A stretch of DNA of 47,859 nucleotides from Betaproteobacteria bacterium. GTDB taxonomy: Bacteria > Pseudomonadota > Gammaproteobacteria > Burkholderiales > WYBJ01. Each line of letters starts with the position of its first letter. The first letter of the stretch is position 1. The notes below the pieces were generated by a model. The model did no database searches, was not told where the DNA came from, and saw nothing but the letters and a program-made list of their open reading frames with translations. The position numbers were made by a program, and so were the translations under genes. The stretch lies in the NCBI GenBank assembly GCA_009377585.1, contig WHTS01000039.1, positions 1 through 47,859 of the forward strand. The letters are read 5' to 3'. This document shows, one piece after another, positions 6,238 through 17,800 of the stretch.

Positions 6238-8651
6238 AGCCGCCCTCCCAGCACGTAAGTCGAGAACTCGCCCAGCCCCTCGAGGTAGTGACGCCCGCGC
6301 ATCTGGAAGACATAGCGGCTGCGCAGCACCTGATAAACCGATTCGGTCACCTGGATCGCGCCGGGAAAGCTGCTGTCGGCCATACTCATGGCGGTTCGGA
6401 CGGCTTCGCCCCAGAACGCGAACGCGGGGTTTTCGCCCCCGACCAGGCTGCCAATCGCGGGGCCGACGTCGATGCCGATCCGGAACGCCAGCGCGTCGCG
6501 ATGCCGAGCGAACAAGGTTTCACAGACCGCCTTGACCCGGATGGCAAACTCGGCGAGGCGCTGCAGCGCCTCGCCAGCATTTTCGTTCGGATCGACCGAA
6601 GCGATCACCTGGTCGCTGAAGAACTTGAGGTAGTCGACGCCTTCATCGCGAGCCGCCGCCTGCAACGCATCGAGCAACTGCGTCACCGTGCTCTCGGCAC
6701 CGTCGTGCTCGGTCGGCTTGGCGAGCACGACCGGGTTGGTGAGCTGCAACGACAGCACCGCGAGTTGCTCGATCATCTCGGCGCCACGCACCCCATCGGT
6801 CCCCGGGGACAGCCTGGCGGCGAAGGCTGCCGCACGCCGTTCGCCGAGCGTGGTGTCGATGTCGAGGTCGCGGAAGGCCGCGCTGAGCTCCGGGCGCGGC
6901 CTCGCACGCGCGCCTGCAGCGACCGCTGCGCTCGAAGACGGCGCAGTCTCGGGTACCGTCGCTCCGGCACCCGCGGCTCCGACGGCGAGCAGATTGGCCA
7001 GCGCGCGGGCGAACGCTGCGGTGTGGGCCGGCCACTCGAAGCGCTCGCCCGTGTCTTCCAGCAGGACTGCGCCCTTCAGGCGCTCTGCCGCTTTCACCGG
7101 CACGGCAAGCAGCGCGCGGCAGCCGAGCGGCTGGAGATAGAGCCGACTGAGCGATGCCAGGCGCACGTCCGCGCCGGCATCGACCGCAGCGAGGAACGGC
7201 TCCGCCTCCAATGCTGCGAACAGCTCGGGATAGTCCTGCCGCGCGAGCCGGGTACCGTGCGTATGACCGCCGGTGTCGCGATCGTAACAATCGAGGCAGG
7301 TCAACCCGCCCGGTGCGGGCGCGAGATGCCAGATGCTGACCCGCCGGACTCGCGCCGCCTCACTGGCGGATTCGGTGAACGGTCGCAGCGCCAGCGAATC
7401 GCCCGGATCGAGCGAGACCGAACCGGCGGATGCCAACTGACCGAACGCCTTCGCCGTAGCCTCGAGCTCGGCCTTGCGCTCCAGCACACGCGTCGCCTCG
7501 CGATCGGTCCGCAGTCCCTGCCGGATCAGGAGCCACGCGAGCAGGCCGGCCAGCGCCATGGTCGAGAGGCCCATGACCAACATCTTGCGCACGTTGTCGG
7601 CGACGAAACCGACGAAATCGTCCTCCGGCACCACGAGCAGCACCGCCCAATCGCGCTTCAGCAGGCGATCGAGCGAAGACACCGAGCTGATGTAGCGCCG
7701 CCCGTTCAGCTCGAAGGCGCGCTGACCAACGCGCTCCACGCGGTAGTAGTCGTACGCCCGCTGGGCCACCGGATCGTCGAGATCCTCGACTCGGCTCAGG
7801 CGCAGCTTGCCGTTGCCCTCGTCGTGGATCAGCTCGGCGCGCGGATGGGCGATCAGGTGGCCCTGCGCGTCGACGATCATTGCCTGCCCGGAGCGTCCAA
7901 TCGACAAGGACGCGAGAAAACGGCTGATGCTCGTCAGCATGACGTCGGCGCCGATTGCCGCGCGCAATGCGCCATCGGCGGCAAGCACCGGCACCGATAC
8001 GGTGATCCCCGGGGCGCGAGCGGTGAAGAAGGGGTACACCTCGGTCCAGTGCAGCTGCCGCTCCCGCTCTGCGCCCTGGTACCACGGGCGCGTGCGCGGG
8101 TCGTATTGGTCCCAGGGCGCGTTTTCCCGCGAAATGACACGTCCGCGGTCATCGTGGCGGGTGTACGTGATCTCGAATCCGTCCGGAGCGCGCTCGGACC
8201 GGTGGATCCGCTTGATCTCCAGCACGTCCTGTCCGTCGCGCTGCTCGCGCCGCACCATCACGAATTCGCCGTCGCGGCTGCCGACGAACAGCGCCGTCAA
8301 CTGAGGCGCTTGCGTGAGCATGCTGATGCCGAGCGCCTCGACCTTGGCGTCCGGAATAGCGGCGGCGAGCTCATCTTCGAGCAGGTCGCGCGACAGTCTG
8401 ATGATTCCGTTAATCGGCCTTAAATAGGCCTCGACTTCGGTCTCGATACGCTCTCGCAGGTTGGCGATCACGCCTTCGGACAGCGCCAGCGCATCCGCAC
8501 GCATCGCCCAGTAGTTGTGGATCGCGATGCCGATCAGCGCAGCCAGCATGATCGCGACCACGGCGAGCGGCAGCAGAATGCGCCGGCGGCGGTGCCGGGC
8601 CATCGCCCGCGCCTCGGCGAACCCCTCGTACTCGTATCCGGTTGTGGCCAT
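6234..8651 (-). CDS. Membrane receptor: Cache sensor, GAF and degenerate class III cyclase-like domain
   Basis: This large sensor leads the Mla-like cluster. Numbering from the TTG at 8684, a membrane helix lies at about 36-56, an extracytoplasmic double-Cache-like region at 60-355, a second helix at about 368-390, a GAF-like domain at about 400-580, and a class III nucleotidyl-cyclase fold at about 610-816. Part of the fold is recognisable: FFSDQV with the second metal Asp (691), FRIGIDVGPAIGSLVGG, and a C-terminal RGRHYLEGLGEFSTYVL. However, the first metal Asp appears to be Gln (LAVLSLQLTN), and the VNxAxR segment reads VRTAMSMAD, lacking the transition-state Asn and Arg. Cyclase activity is therefore doubtful. 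I use ATG 8651; a TTG at 8684 would add 11 residues, and neither start has a strong ribosome site. It overlaps the permease gene by four bases. Confidence 0.85.
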   Translation of the reverse strand: MATTGYEYEGFAEARAMARHRRRRILLPLAVVAIMLAALIGIAIHNYWAMRADALALSEGVIANLRERIETEVEAYLRPINGIIRLSRDLLEDELAAAIPDAKVEALGISMLTQAPQLTALFVGSRDGEFVMVRREQRDGQDVLEIKRIHRSERAPDGFEITYTRHDDRGRVISRENAPWDQYDPRTRPWYQGAERERQLHWTEVYPFFTARAPGITVSVPVLAADGALRAAIGADVMLTSISRFLASLSIGRSGQAMIVDAQGHLIAHPRAELIHDEGNGKLRLSRVEDLDDPVAQRAYDYYRVERVGQRAFELNGRRYISSVSSLDRLLKRDWAVLLVVPEDDFVGFVADNVRKMLVMGLSTMALAGLLAWLLIRQGLRTDREATRVLERKAELEATAKAFGQLASAGSVSLDPGDSLALRPFTESASEAARVRRVSIWHLAPAPGGLTCLDCYDRDTGGHTHGTRLARQDYPELFAALEAEPFLAAVDAGADVRLASLSRLYLQPLGCRALLAVPVKAAERLKGAVLLEDTGERFEWPAHTAAFARALANLLAVGAAGAGATVPETAPSSSAAVAAGARARPRPELSAAFRDLDIDTTLGERRAAAFAARLSPGTDGVRGAEMIEQLAVLSLQLTNPVVLAKPTEHDGAESTVTQLLDALQAAARDEGVDYLKFFSDQVIASVDPNENAGEALQRLAEFAIRVKAVCETLFARHRDALAFRIGIDVGPAIGSLVGGENPAFAFWGEAVRTAMSMADSSFPGAIQVTESVYQVLRSRYVFQMRGRHYLEGLGEFSTYVLGGRL

Positions 8652-8697
8652 CTGGTCCGCGGGAGTTGTTGGCAGGCGACACAAAAAGCCGCCGGCC

Positions 8698-8744
8698 TTT
8701 ACGCGTGCATCGTACCCTCCTCCGGAAAGAAGCAGGCGGCCCGA
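8698..8744 (-). pseudogene. Fragment of peptide-ABC ATPase 3' end (left copy)
   Basis: These 47 bases match 39536-39582 with three mismatches. On the reverse strand they carry the end of a peptide-type ABC ATPase (ending FPEEGTMHA and a TAA stop), equivalent to FPEEGTVHA on the right. Upstream it is joined directly to a TcuA-gene fragment, with CGA (8742-8744) shared by both pieces. Similarity may continue weakly to 8691. Confidence 0.8.
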
Positions 8745-8859
8745 CGAAGCGCTTGCCCTCGGCGTTGATCATGACGGAGAGCGGATAGCTGTGGCAATAG
8801 GGATCGTGCGAACGCGTCACGTCGCCAAACTCGGCGGCGTGTACCTCCCAGGAGGTGGC
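8742..8859 (-). pseudogene. Internal fragment of a tcuA-like gene, overlapping the 3' end of the giant gene
   Basis: These 118 bases match 43095-43212 inside the TcuA-like gene with seven substitutions and no indels. Read in the tcuA frame they encode VTRSHDPYCHSYPLS and MINAEGKRFV, nearly identical to the intact gene. The fragment has neither end of the gene. The giant gene runs into it in a different frame and takes its stop codon at 8817-8819 from it. Confidence 0.85.
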
Positions 8860-11800
8860 ACGACGGCCGCGGTTGCCAGCTCGATCCTCAGCTTGCTATT
8901 CGGATTGGCTTGGGCATCGCCACGGCCCAGGTTGCCGACAAAGTCACTTACCCAGGGAGCGCCGCCCGGAATCGAAGCTACCCGGGTGCTCGCGGCTCCC
9001 TGCCCCCCTGCAGTCCAGTCGATCGCAGCCGAGGACGCAGCCGTTAGGCCAGCTTCCCCTTCATGTGACAAGCGCGGGACGGCGAACAACTCGGGTGTGG
9101 ACACGAGCGTGCGCAACGGCACCTGCGCCGAGACCTTGGCGCTGCGCGCCTTTCCGAGCACGCGCTCCGTGCTCGTATCATCTGCCGGCTGCCACGCGGG
9201 GTCGAGGGCGAATGGGCCGGCGTCGATGGTTCCCCGTTCGAGGTCGTGACCGAAGCCGAACGCGGAAGCCGCGTCCGTCGCCCGCAGTTTCGCCTGCGCG
9301 AAGTTATCGCCGACGGTCGGTCGCCCGGAGGTTTCGCGCGCCGCGTCCGACCCCATGACGGTCACCACAGGCAGCGGCGAAGGCAGCTCCGGCAGCTCGG
9401 GTACCGCCATGCGCACCACTCGGCGTTGGATCAGCCGCGCATCGATCGAGTCCAACCGGGCATTGCCGTTGACATCTCCCACGATCACGGGGTCGATCAG
9501 CGGATAGGCATCGAAACCGCTGTCGAGTCGCACCACCACGCGCTGGACGTTTCGAGCGTCGAGCGAGGAGTAGCTCGCCCGACCATCGGTGTCGCCCAAG
9601 TAGGCCACCAGGTGAAGCCCGTCGTCATCGACGCCATCCAGCGTCCCGCCGTTGAACTGCAAGCCCTGGATGTCGAGCAGGTGCGCAGCGCCATAGGTCG
9701 CACTGGCCGGCACGCTCGCTTGCACGTGGAGTACGGTTAACGGCGTATCCGGCAGGTCCGTCAGGCTCGTAAGCTCTATGTGGATCAAGCCCGAAGTGGC
9801 CTGGCTCATATCCGCGACGACAACGGCGCTGTCCAGTACCGCTGCGCCGTCCTTGGTGATGCCGTTCACGCCGAGCAGCGCCGGATCGAAACGCAGATCG
9901 AAGGACGCCGAGCCGATACCCGCTCCGCCGATAAGCTGGATCGGAATGCCGGCGGCGGAATGGGTTGCCGGCAGGTTGATCGTCTGGCCGGGGCCGCGCG
10001 CGAAGTCGGGCACACGCAGCACGCGGGTCGACGGCGCGACCGTGAACGAGGTGACGAAGTCGTCCCCCTGGATGCCGTTGCCATTCCCATCCAGCATCCA
10101 GCCGTCCTGGTCTTTCAGCCCGCCTTGGGCGCTGCGCAGCGTCACCGTATACGTGTCGGGCGCGAGCGCCCCGCCGGTTGGCACGAACGTCATCGAGCGT
10201 GCGTCGACACTCACCACGAGCGATCCTCTGACCGGTCCGGTCGTCGCTCCGCGCAAGATGACATCGGCCGCGCCGGTTCCTTCGGCGTCGGTCCCGAAAA
10301 GATTCAGGGCGGTCAGGTCCAGGGCGCGATTGAACCCGACGCGCAAACCGCTTGCGGCAGGCGTAATGTCAGTGACTTCGAGCGGCAGCTGGGTCGTCAC
10401 GTCGACAAAGAACGCGTCGGGTTCGGATACTCCGTCGTCGTCGCTCACGGTCACCGTCACCTCGAAGCGGCCGGTTTGCGTATAGAGGTGTGTGAGATCG
10501 AAACTCCTCGCGGTCAGGTTCGGCAGCGTGAGCGGTGCGCTGCCGTCTCCGAAGTCGACCTGCGCCGCCCACGTATCCGTTCCCGGGTCCGCGAAGATCA
10601 CCTGCCGAGATAGCGTGGCACCCGGGCGGAGCCCCACATCGGGACCCGCCCGCACGGTCGGTGCCACGTTCACGACCTCGGCGTCGAAGGTCTTCGTATC
10701 GCTCCCGCCGAAGCGGTCGGTGACGATCACCGTCACCGTATGCGACGCCGCATCCTGCGGGAAGACGTGCTGCAGCGTGAAGCTCTGGTCCTCGTTCAAA
10801 GTCAGCGGCAACACCGGGCCGGTGTCGTATCGCACCGTGCCGGTCCAGTCGTCTTCCTGTCCACTCGGATCACCGAAGTGCACCGTTCGCGCGAAAGGCA
10901 CCCCTTCCTCGAAGCTGCCCAAGCCCTCCGGTGCGATCACCGGCGGGCGATTGGCGATTGCGACCGGACGCGTGTCGCTGACGATGCCGCCGTCATCGTC
11001 GCTCACCAGGGTCGTCACCGGGTAGGTGCCGGGCACGCCGTAGCGATGGCTCAGACTGAAAGTGCCGCCCGCGCCGAGGGTGGAGCTTTCGGCCGGCGTA
11101 CCGTCGCCCCAGTCCACGCTCAGGCTGTGGGAGTCGAGCGTGCCGGCGTCGTCCACGTCGCCGATGAGCATGAGCACGTCGCCTTCGGTCGCCGCAGACG
11201 GCGACAGCGTCAGCACGGCAAGAGTCGGCGCCACGTTGCGCACCGCGACCGCGGCGGTTGACTCGGCCGAGTCGGCGCTGCCGTCGCTCACCTGAACCCG
11301 GATCGCGGTCCCCGAAGCAACATCGTCCTGGTACTTGTGTACGACTGCGAACTCGCGAGCGCCCACAGCCAGCGCCACCAACTGAGCCGTGCCGTCGCCC
11401 CAGTCGATCCGCACCGTATGCGTATCGAGGAGACCGGCATCGGTAAGGGTGCCGCCGAGCGTGAGACTGCCGTTCTCGGCGAGGGTCGTCGCGCTGCGCG
11501 TGAGACCGCTGAGCGCCGGTGCCACGTTCTGTACGCTCACTGCCAGGCTGCCGGCCCCGGCGTGGGTCCCTTCCTCGTCCACCACGTCGAGCGTGACCGT
11601 GCGCGCCGCAGCACCTTCCTGATAGGTGTGCGCGAGCGTGCCGCCTGCCACCGCCAGCGCGGCTGACGTCACGGTCTCGGCCAGCGTGCCGTCGCCCCAA
11701 TGCACCTGGAATTGCGTCGCGGTGTCGGCGCCGGGCTCGGTGACGGCGTCGATCCGAAGCAGGTAAGGCGCACCTTCGGCTGCGCTCGCCGCCCCGGCGA

Positions 11801-14800
11801 GCGCTACGCTCGGCGGGACATCGGTCACGGTGATCACGGCAGTGTCGGTGACCGCCGCGCCGTCGTCATCGGTCACGGTCAGCGTCACCGTGTAGGTGCC
11901 CTGATCGGCCGGTGTAAAGGTGAAGGCCGGTGCGGTCGCCACCGGGACGACCTGTCCGTTGCTCGCCACGGCGCTCCATTCGTAGACAAGCGTATCGCCT
12001 GCGCCGGGATCGGCGGCCGCCGGGCCGAAGGCGACCGAGGCGCCTTCGGTCACCGTCCGGTCGGGACCGGCGTCGGCAGTGGGCGTCAGGTTGCCCACGC
12101 TGACCTGCAACGTATCGGTCGCGGTGTCACCGTCGTCGTCGGTGACACGGACAACCACGGCGAAGGCTCCGTTGTCGCGATACGTGTGAGAGAGATCGAG
12201 CCTCCGATCGATCAGTTCCGTGGCGGGGATCGACACGATCTCCGAGCCGTCTCCGTAGTCCACCGTCGCGGTCCACGTGTCTGCGCCCGGATCCGTGAAG
12301 GTGAGCGTGCGGGCGAGTGCTTCGCCCTCGTCGAGCGCGCCATCCGCGCCGGCGTCGAAGGTCGGCGCGACATTGCCGGCGAACACGAAGATCACGTCCT
12401 GATAGGTCTGCCCGGCATCGTCGAGATCCGTCGCGCTCAGCAGCACGCGGTAGGTCCCGTCGTCGATCGGCGTGAACGAAAAGGTCGCACCGCTGCCCTC
12501 GGCTGCAGTCGTGCCGCTCGGATCGCGAACCAGCCACGCGAGGTCGATGTTGCCACCATTGGCCGCATCCGGATCGGTCACGGCTGCCGTAAAGGCGATC
12601 GCCACTCCCTCGTTCGCGCGCCGGTCGGCGCCCGCGGCGACGACGCGGACATGGGCGAAGTCGACTTTCTCTGCCACGGGGTCGGACGCCGTGAACGACA
12701 CCGACCGCGTTCCGACCCGCTCGCCGCTGGCGCCGACGGCAGTGGTGCCGGTGGTCGGTTGCCATCCGGCGGGCGGCTGCTCCACCACGCGCACCGGCGC
12801 GGGCGGCAGGCCGTTCAACGTTACCGTGAGATTGTCGATCGCCCAGGACTCGTTACCGATGGTTTCCAGTCCGCTCCCGTTCGCGAACCAGCGAATGGTC
12901 AACGTGCTCGCGCTGTGCGGGATCGCCTTGAATCGTGCCTCGGCGCTCATGTCGTAGGCCGCGTCGCCCACCGTGGCCACCTGCGCGAACCCTCGATCGA
13001 CGAACCGTTCGCTTTCGGGCGTGAGATCGACACTCGCAACGGAAGGTCGATAGCCTTGCACGAACCCGGCCTGATTCACGTTTGTGAACGTCGCCGCAAA
13101 TACGGATGCGCCATCCACGGTGACGTTGAAGAGATCCGGCTGCGGGCCGCTCCCGTCCCAGGTATCGATGATCGCGAGCAGGAAGCCGAGGTCGATGCTC
13201 GAATGCTCGGGCAGATCGGTCAGTGTCACCGTGGCGACCGCACTCGGCGCGCCGCCCTCGGCGATGCGCAGGAAGTTGCCGCTGAACGGCGCTTGTGTCG
13301 GACCGAGCCCCGTATAACCCTGAACCGGTTCGGTCGTGGTGACGCCGCTCAACTGCGCCGGAGCCTCGGTTTCGAAATCGGTCGAGAACACCAGCTGCGA
13401 TCGCGGTACGAGCGGCAGATCGGTGAAAGCGTAGCGGCCGTTGAGGTCGCTGTAGGTGATCGCCTCGTCGGGATCCGGGGCGTCGTTGCCGTTCGCGTCG
13501 AGGAACAGCGCGGCATTTTCTATCGCGCCCTCGCCCGCGTCCTTCACGCCGTCCCGGTCCGCGTCCGCGAACGTGCTGCCATAGATCGCATGGACGTCCG
13601 CAGTGAAGTCGAATCGCACGTCATCGGTACGACCGGCGAAGGTGCGATCCGAGGTTCGCACGGCGATGGCCGCGGTTCCGGTCGTTCCCGGTGCGACGGT
13701 GAGGTGCAGGTTGTTGTCGCGAACGATGGGCGTGACGCCGGAGTTGTCGCTCGCCGCGGTCGTAACCAATACCGCGTCGTCGCCATCGGTGCCGAGGAGC
13801 GGATACACGCGGCCAGGAACGGCACTTTGGAATGTCGGACCGAGTACCGTGCCGATCAGTCCGTGTCCGGACTGATCCGGCGTGCTGAGGAAATCGATCT
13901 GATCGAGCTGCCAGTACATTGCGAGACCCGGCTCGGCCCCGGACAGGACGACCCGGCGGTCGGCCTGGATTTCCGCATCGGTGCGCGCGCTGTTCCACAC
14001 CCGGAACTCGTCGATGCGGCCCTTGAAAAAGGCGCCGTTGCCGAGATGGGTGGCATCGGTCGGACCCAGCGCGTAGAACAGGGCGCCCGTGCCGCCCGCC
14101 TCCCACGGCGCCTGGCGATCACCGAAGACCGTCTCGAACGATTTCACGCCGTCGAGGAATCCATCCAGCGCGAGCGACGCGCGGTCGTAGCGCAGCACCG
14201 CGTGCTGCCACGTCCCGAATGCGGCCACGCCCAGGCTGACGGAAGGCAGGTTCCAGACGCGTGCCCGCACCTCGCCGGTTGCGAGGATCTCGATCTGGCT
14301 GTCGTGCCAGGAGGTATTGATGGCGGCTGTGCCGAGCTCGCTCACGATCACGCCGGGCGCGATCGCGTTGAACCACACTTCCAGCGTCACGGTTTCATCG
14401 GGGAAAGCGTTGCGTAGATTCGGCGAGATGACGAAGTCGTCGATACCGTCGAAGCGCAGCACCAGGCCGGTCGCGGGGCTTGCGCCGGCAAGCAGCGGCG
14501 CGGGGACGTCGCCGAGCGAGCCATGGTTCGCGTTCGCCGAGCGATCGAAGGCCACTTGGCCCCCCGCTTCCTCGAATCGCCAGTGGCCGGCCAGGCCCGC
14601 TTCCGTCCCCGATCGTTGCGTGAACAGGCCGGTCTCGATTTCGCCCTGCGTGCGCGCCACGTTCCAGACGGCAACTTCGTCGAGCGTTCCCTTGAACGCA
14701 GTGTAGGTCGAATCGATCTCCAGGGTGCGGCCGAGCTCGAGCGGCATCGCGGTGGAGACCGCATCGGTCGCGCGCACGGTCCCGGCGATCGACGCCACCC

Positions 14801-17800
14801 GCGTGCCGGCGGCATCGTGGACGAACAGCTGAAGCGATCCGCCATCGCGGTCGATGACGCCGGCAACGTGGTACCACTGTCCCGGCTGGATCACCCCGGC
14901 CGCGGTCTGGATGAACTCGTCGCCCGCCGTGTCGGCCGAGGTCAGCAGGACGAAGCCGCTGCGCTCGAGCCAGAGCGAGTAGGTCCGCGCGCCGAGCACG
15001 CCGCTCGATTTCTGCACGAGCGGCATCCACTGCGTGCCGGCTGGGAACGCGAGCGTGCCGTCGGCGGCGCGATCGGCCTGCATCCACAATTCCATCGTCA
15101 TCGTGCGGCGGATATCCAGGCTCGCGCTGCCGGGAATCTCGACGAAGTCGTCGCTGCCGTCGAGCTGCAGCGCCCGCGACGGCCCGTCGCGCAGCGGCCC
15201 GATGCGCAGCGCGGGCGCGGCATCGGTATCGACCGTCAGTCCGGCGCCGAAGCGCTGCTGCAACGGTCCGAGATAGAGATCGTAGGCCCGGTTGTCCAGC
15301 GGATTGCCCGCCAGATCGAGAACGTTCAGTGCGGGCAGGATCGCTCGGTCCTGGCCAGTCGCGGCATCGACGGCGACGATCCGCACGGCGTCGGCTGCCA
15401 CCGTGTCCACTCCCGCGGCCGTATCCGTGAGCCGCACGCGCAAGATCCCGCTGGCATTGTCGACGACACTCAGTAACTGCCACGAGACAGCGCCCAGTGC
15501 GCTTCCCGACGGCGCCAGCTTCTGATTGACGGGCACGGTCGTCTGCGGCGTGGCGGCGGCCCCGTCGAAGACCGAGTACTGCGCATCGCTCGCACGGCTC
15601 TCCGCTTCGGGCCAGGTCACCAGCACGGCATACGCGCCCGGGTCGAGGTCGCTGAACACCCATTCCGCCGCTTGCGGCTCCGGATTGATCGGGCCCGCGG
15701 TCCGGATGAACCGATAGTCTTGCTCGAAGGCACCGCTGACCGGGTCGATATTCGCTAGCCACCCGGAAGAAGCGGTGAACCCGGGATCGCTGTCATCGAC
15801 GGTCTGCTGGCCCAGCAAGGGACCGATCTCGCCGATGCGGTTGCCGTCGAGGTAAAGCGAATCGAGCTGGTCGAGATCGACCAGAGCGTCGAGCCGATCG
15901 ATTTGCTGGTCGGAGAGGCTGAGGAATTCGAGGCTTCCCAGGTTGGCGAGCGGACCGGCATCCATCACCCGCACGCCTTCATGAACGTGCACCTGCGCTG
16001 CTCCCGGTGCACCGACAACGACTGTTGCGCCGGGCAGCGCAACGGAAAAGCCGAAGCCACCACCCCTCGGAATCGGGCTGGGCTCGAGCGTGCGCACGAG
16101 GTGGCCGTCGGAGACGTCGAACAGATACGCGGTTCCGTCGTTGAAACCGAATAGCGGCGTGGACACATCGCCGACCAACGCGACATCGCCTCGGAGCGCG
16201 ACCGACGCGCCAAAGCCCGCGAGCGCCGGATCGGGATCGAGGATCGTGCCGACCGGCAATCCGGTCGCGCTGTCGTACAGGTAGGCCGCCGCCGGATTGA
16301 CACCGAGGATCACGGTTCCAGGCGCTCCGATCAGGACCCGCTGCCCTGATATTGCGACCGAGCGCGCAAAGTCGGCAAACCCCAGCGGCGCCGGATTGGG
16401 GATCGTCGCAAGCCGCGTTCCGCGCTCCAGGTCGTACAGATGCGCCTCGCCGGCGTTCACACTCGATACGAGAGCGCTCGGGGCTCCGACCACCAGCGTG
16501 TCCCCCTCGAGCGCGAGCGACGCACCGAAGCTTTCCGATCCGGTCGGCGTCGGATTCGGCAATCGCTCGATTGGACTGCCTGTGCTCGCCGCGAACACGA
16601 ACGCGGCGCCCGTGTTGATCGCACCGGTATCGTCCCCCGGCGCGCCCACGACCACCGTGTTCAAGCGGAGTGCGACGGCCGAGCCGAAATTGTCCCCCGC
16701 AGCGAGCGACCCAGGTTTCGTCAGGGTGGCCAGGAGCGCGCCGCTCCTCAGATCGAACACGTAGGCCGCGCCGGCATCCTGGACGCCGCCCACGTCGTCG
16801 GCCGGTGCCCCGACCGCGAGCAGGTCGCCGTCCAAGGCGAGCGAGGAGCCGAAGCGGCTCCCGAGTTGCGGCTGCGGATGCGCGATCGTCCTCAGGAGAC
16901 TTCCGTCGCGGGCCGCGAACACGTGAACCAGGCCGGCGTCATCGGCGCCGCTGTCCGCGAACGGGGACGATACGACCACATAGTCGGCGGACGCCGCGAT
17001 GACCTGGCCGAACTGGCTCGAGGTGCCGGGTGTCGGATTGTCGAGGACGTACAGGCTGCCGTCGACTTGCGGCACGGTGATGCGAGGTTCGTTATCGAGA
17101 CTCAGCGCCTTCAGCCCGGCCAGTTCTGCAAGCGGGCTCAAATCGGTCACCGGATTGAAATCGAAACTGAGATATTCCAGCCGCCTCGCTCCCACGGGGT
17201 TGCCGATCGCCTCGCCGACGGTGACGATGGCGGGCGCGAGCGGCGAGAGCTCGCTCACCCGGTTGCCGGCGAGCGCGAGCGAACGCAGGTTGGTGGCGAA
17301 CTCGAGCCCGCGCAGGTCGGCGATCCCGAGCCCGGTCAGATCCAGATGCCGCAGCTCCGCCATCTGGCTCGCGCGGATCGGCTCCTGCACCAGCAGCGTG
17401 CCGTCGCCGGTCGTCGTGACCGGGATGCCAAGCGCCCGCGCCACCGCCACGTGCAGCGCGCGGTCGTGGAAGTAGGCATCGATGCTCGGATCGATCGGCG
17501 GCAGCTCACGCTGGCTGACCGTCGTTTCCTCACCGATGAAGGGATCGCGCCGGGATTCGCCCGGTTCGAGGGTCTCGCCGATCTCGGTGGCTTCGGCGAC
17601 GAACAGGTCGACGCCGCGCTCTCCGAACAGGCGATCGAGATGCCGATTGCCGATGAGTATGTCGTCGCCATCCGAGCCACGGATCAGATCGCGGTCCGAC
17701 GCCGGTTGCGAGAACCCGGGGATCGGCGGCGCGGCCTCGAGACTGAACGACAACGGCTCCGTCTGCTCGGCGGCGGCCGGGTTATACACCTTCAGATAGA

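Noticed and set aside
6288-8423. Long + strand frame (711 codons) opposite the receptor gene
   Set aside because: Shadow of the Cache-GAF-cyclase gene; it has no recognisable protein features.
11700-14417. Long + strand frame (905 codons) opposite the PKD and LamG regions
   Set aside because: Antisense shadow; the reverse strand here encodes clear PKD and LamG domains.
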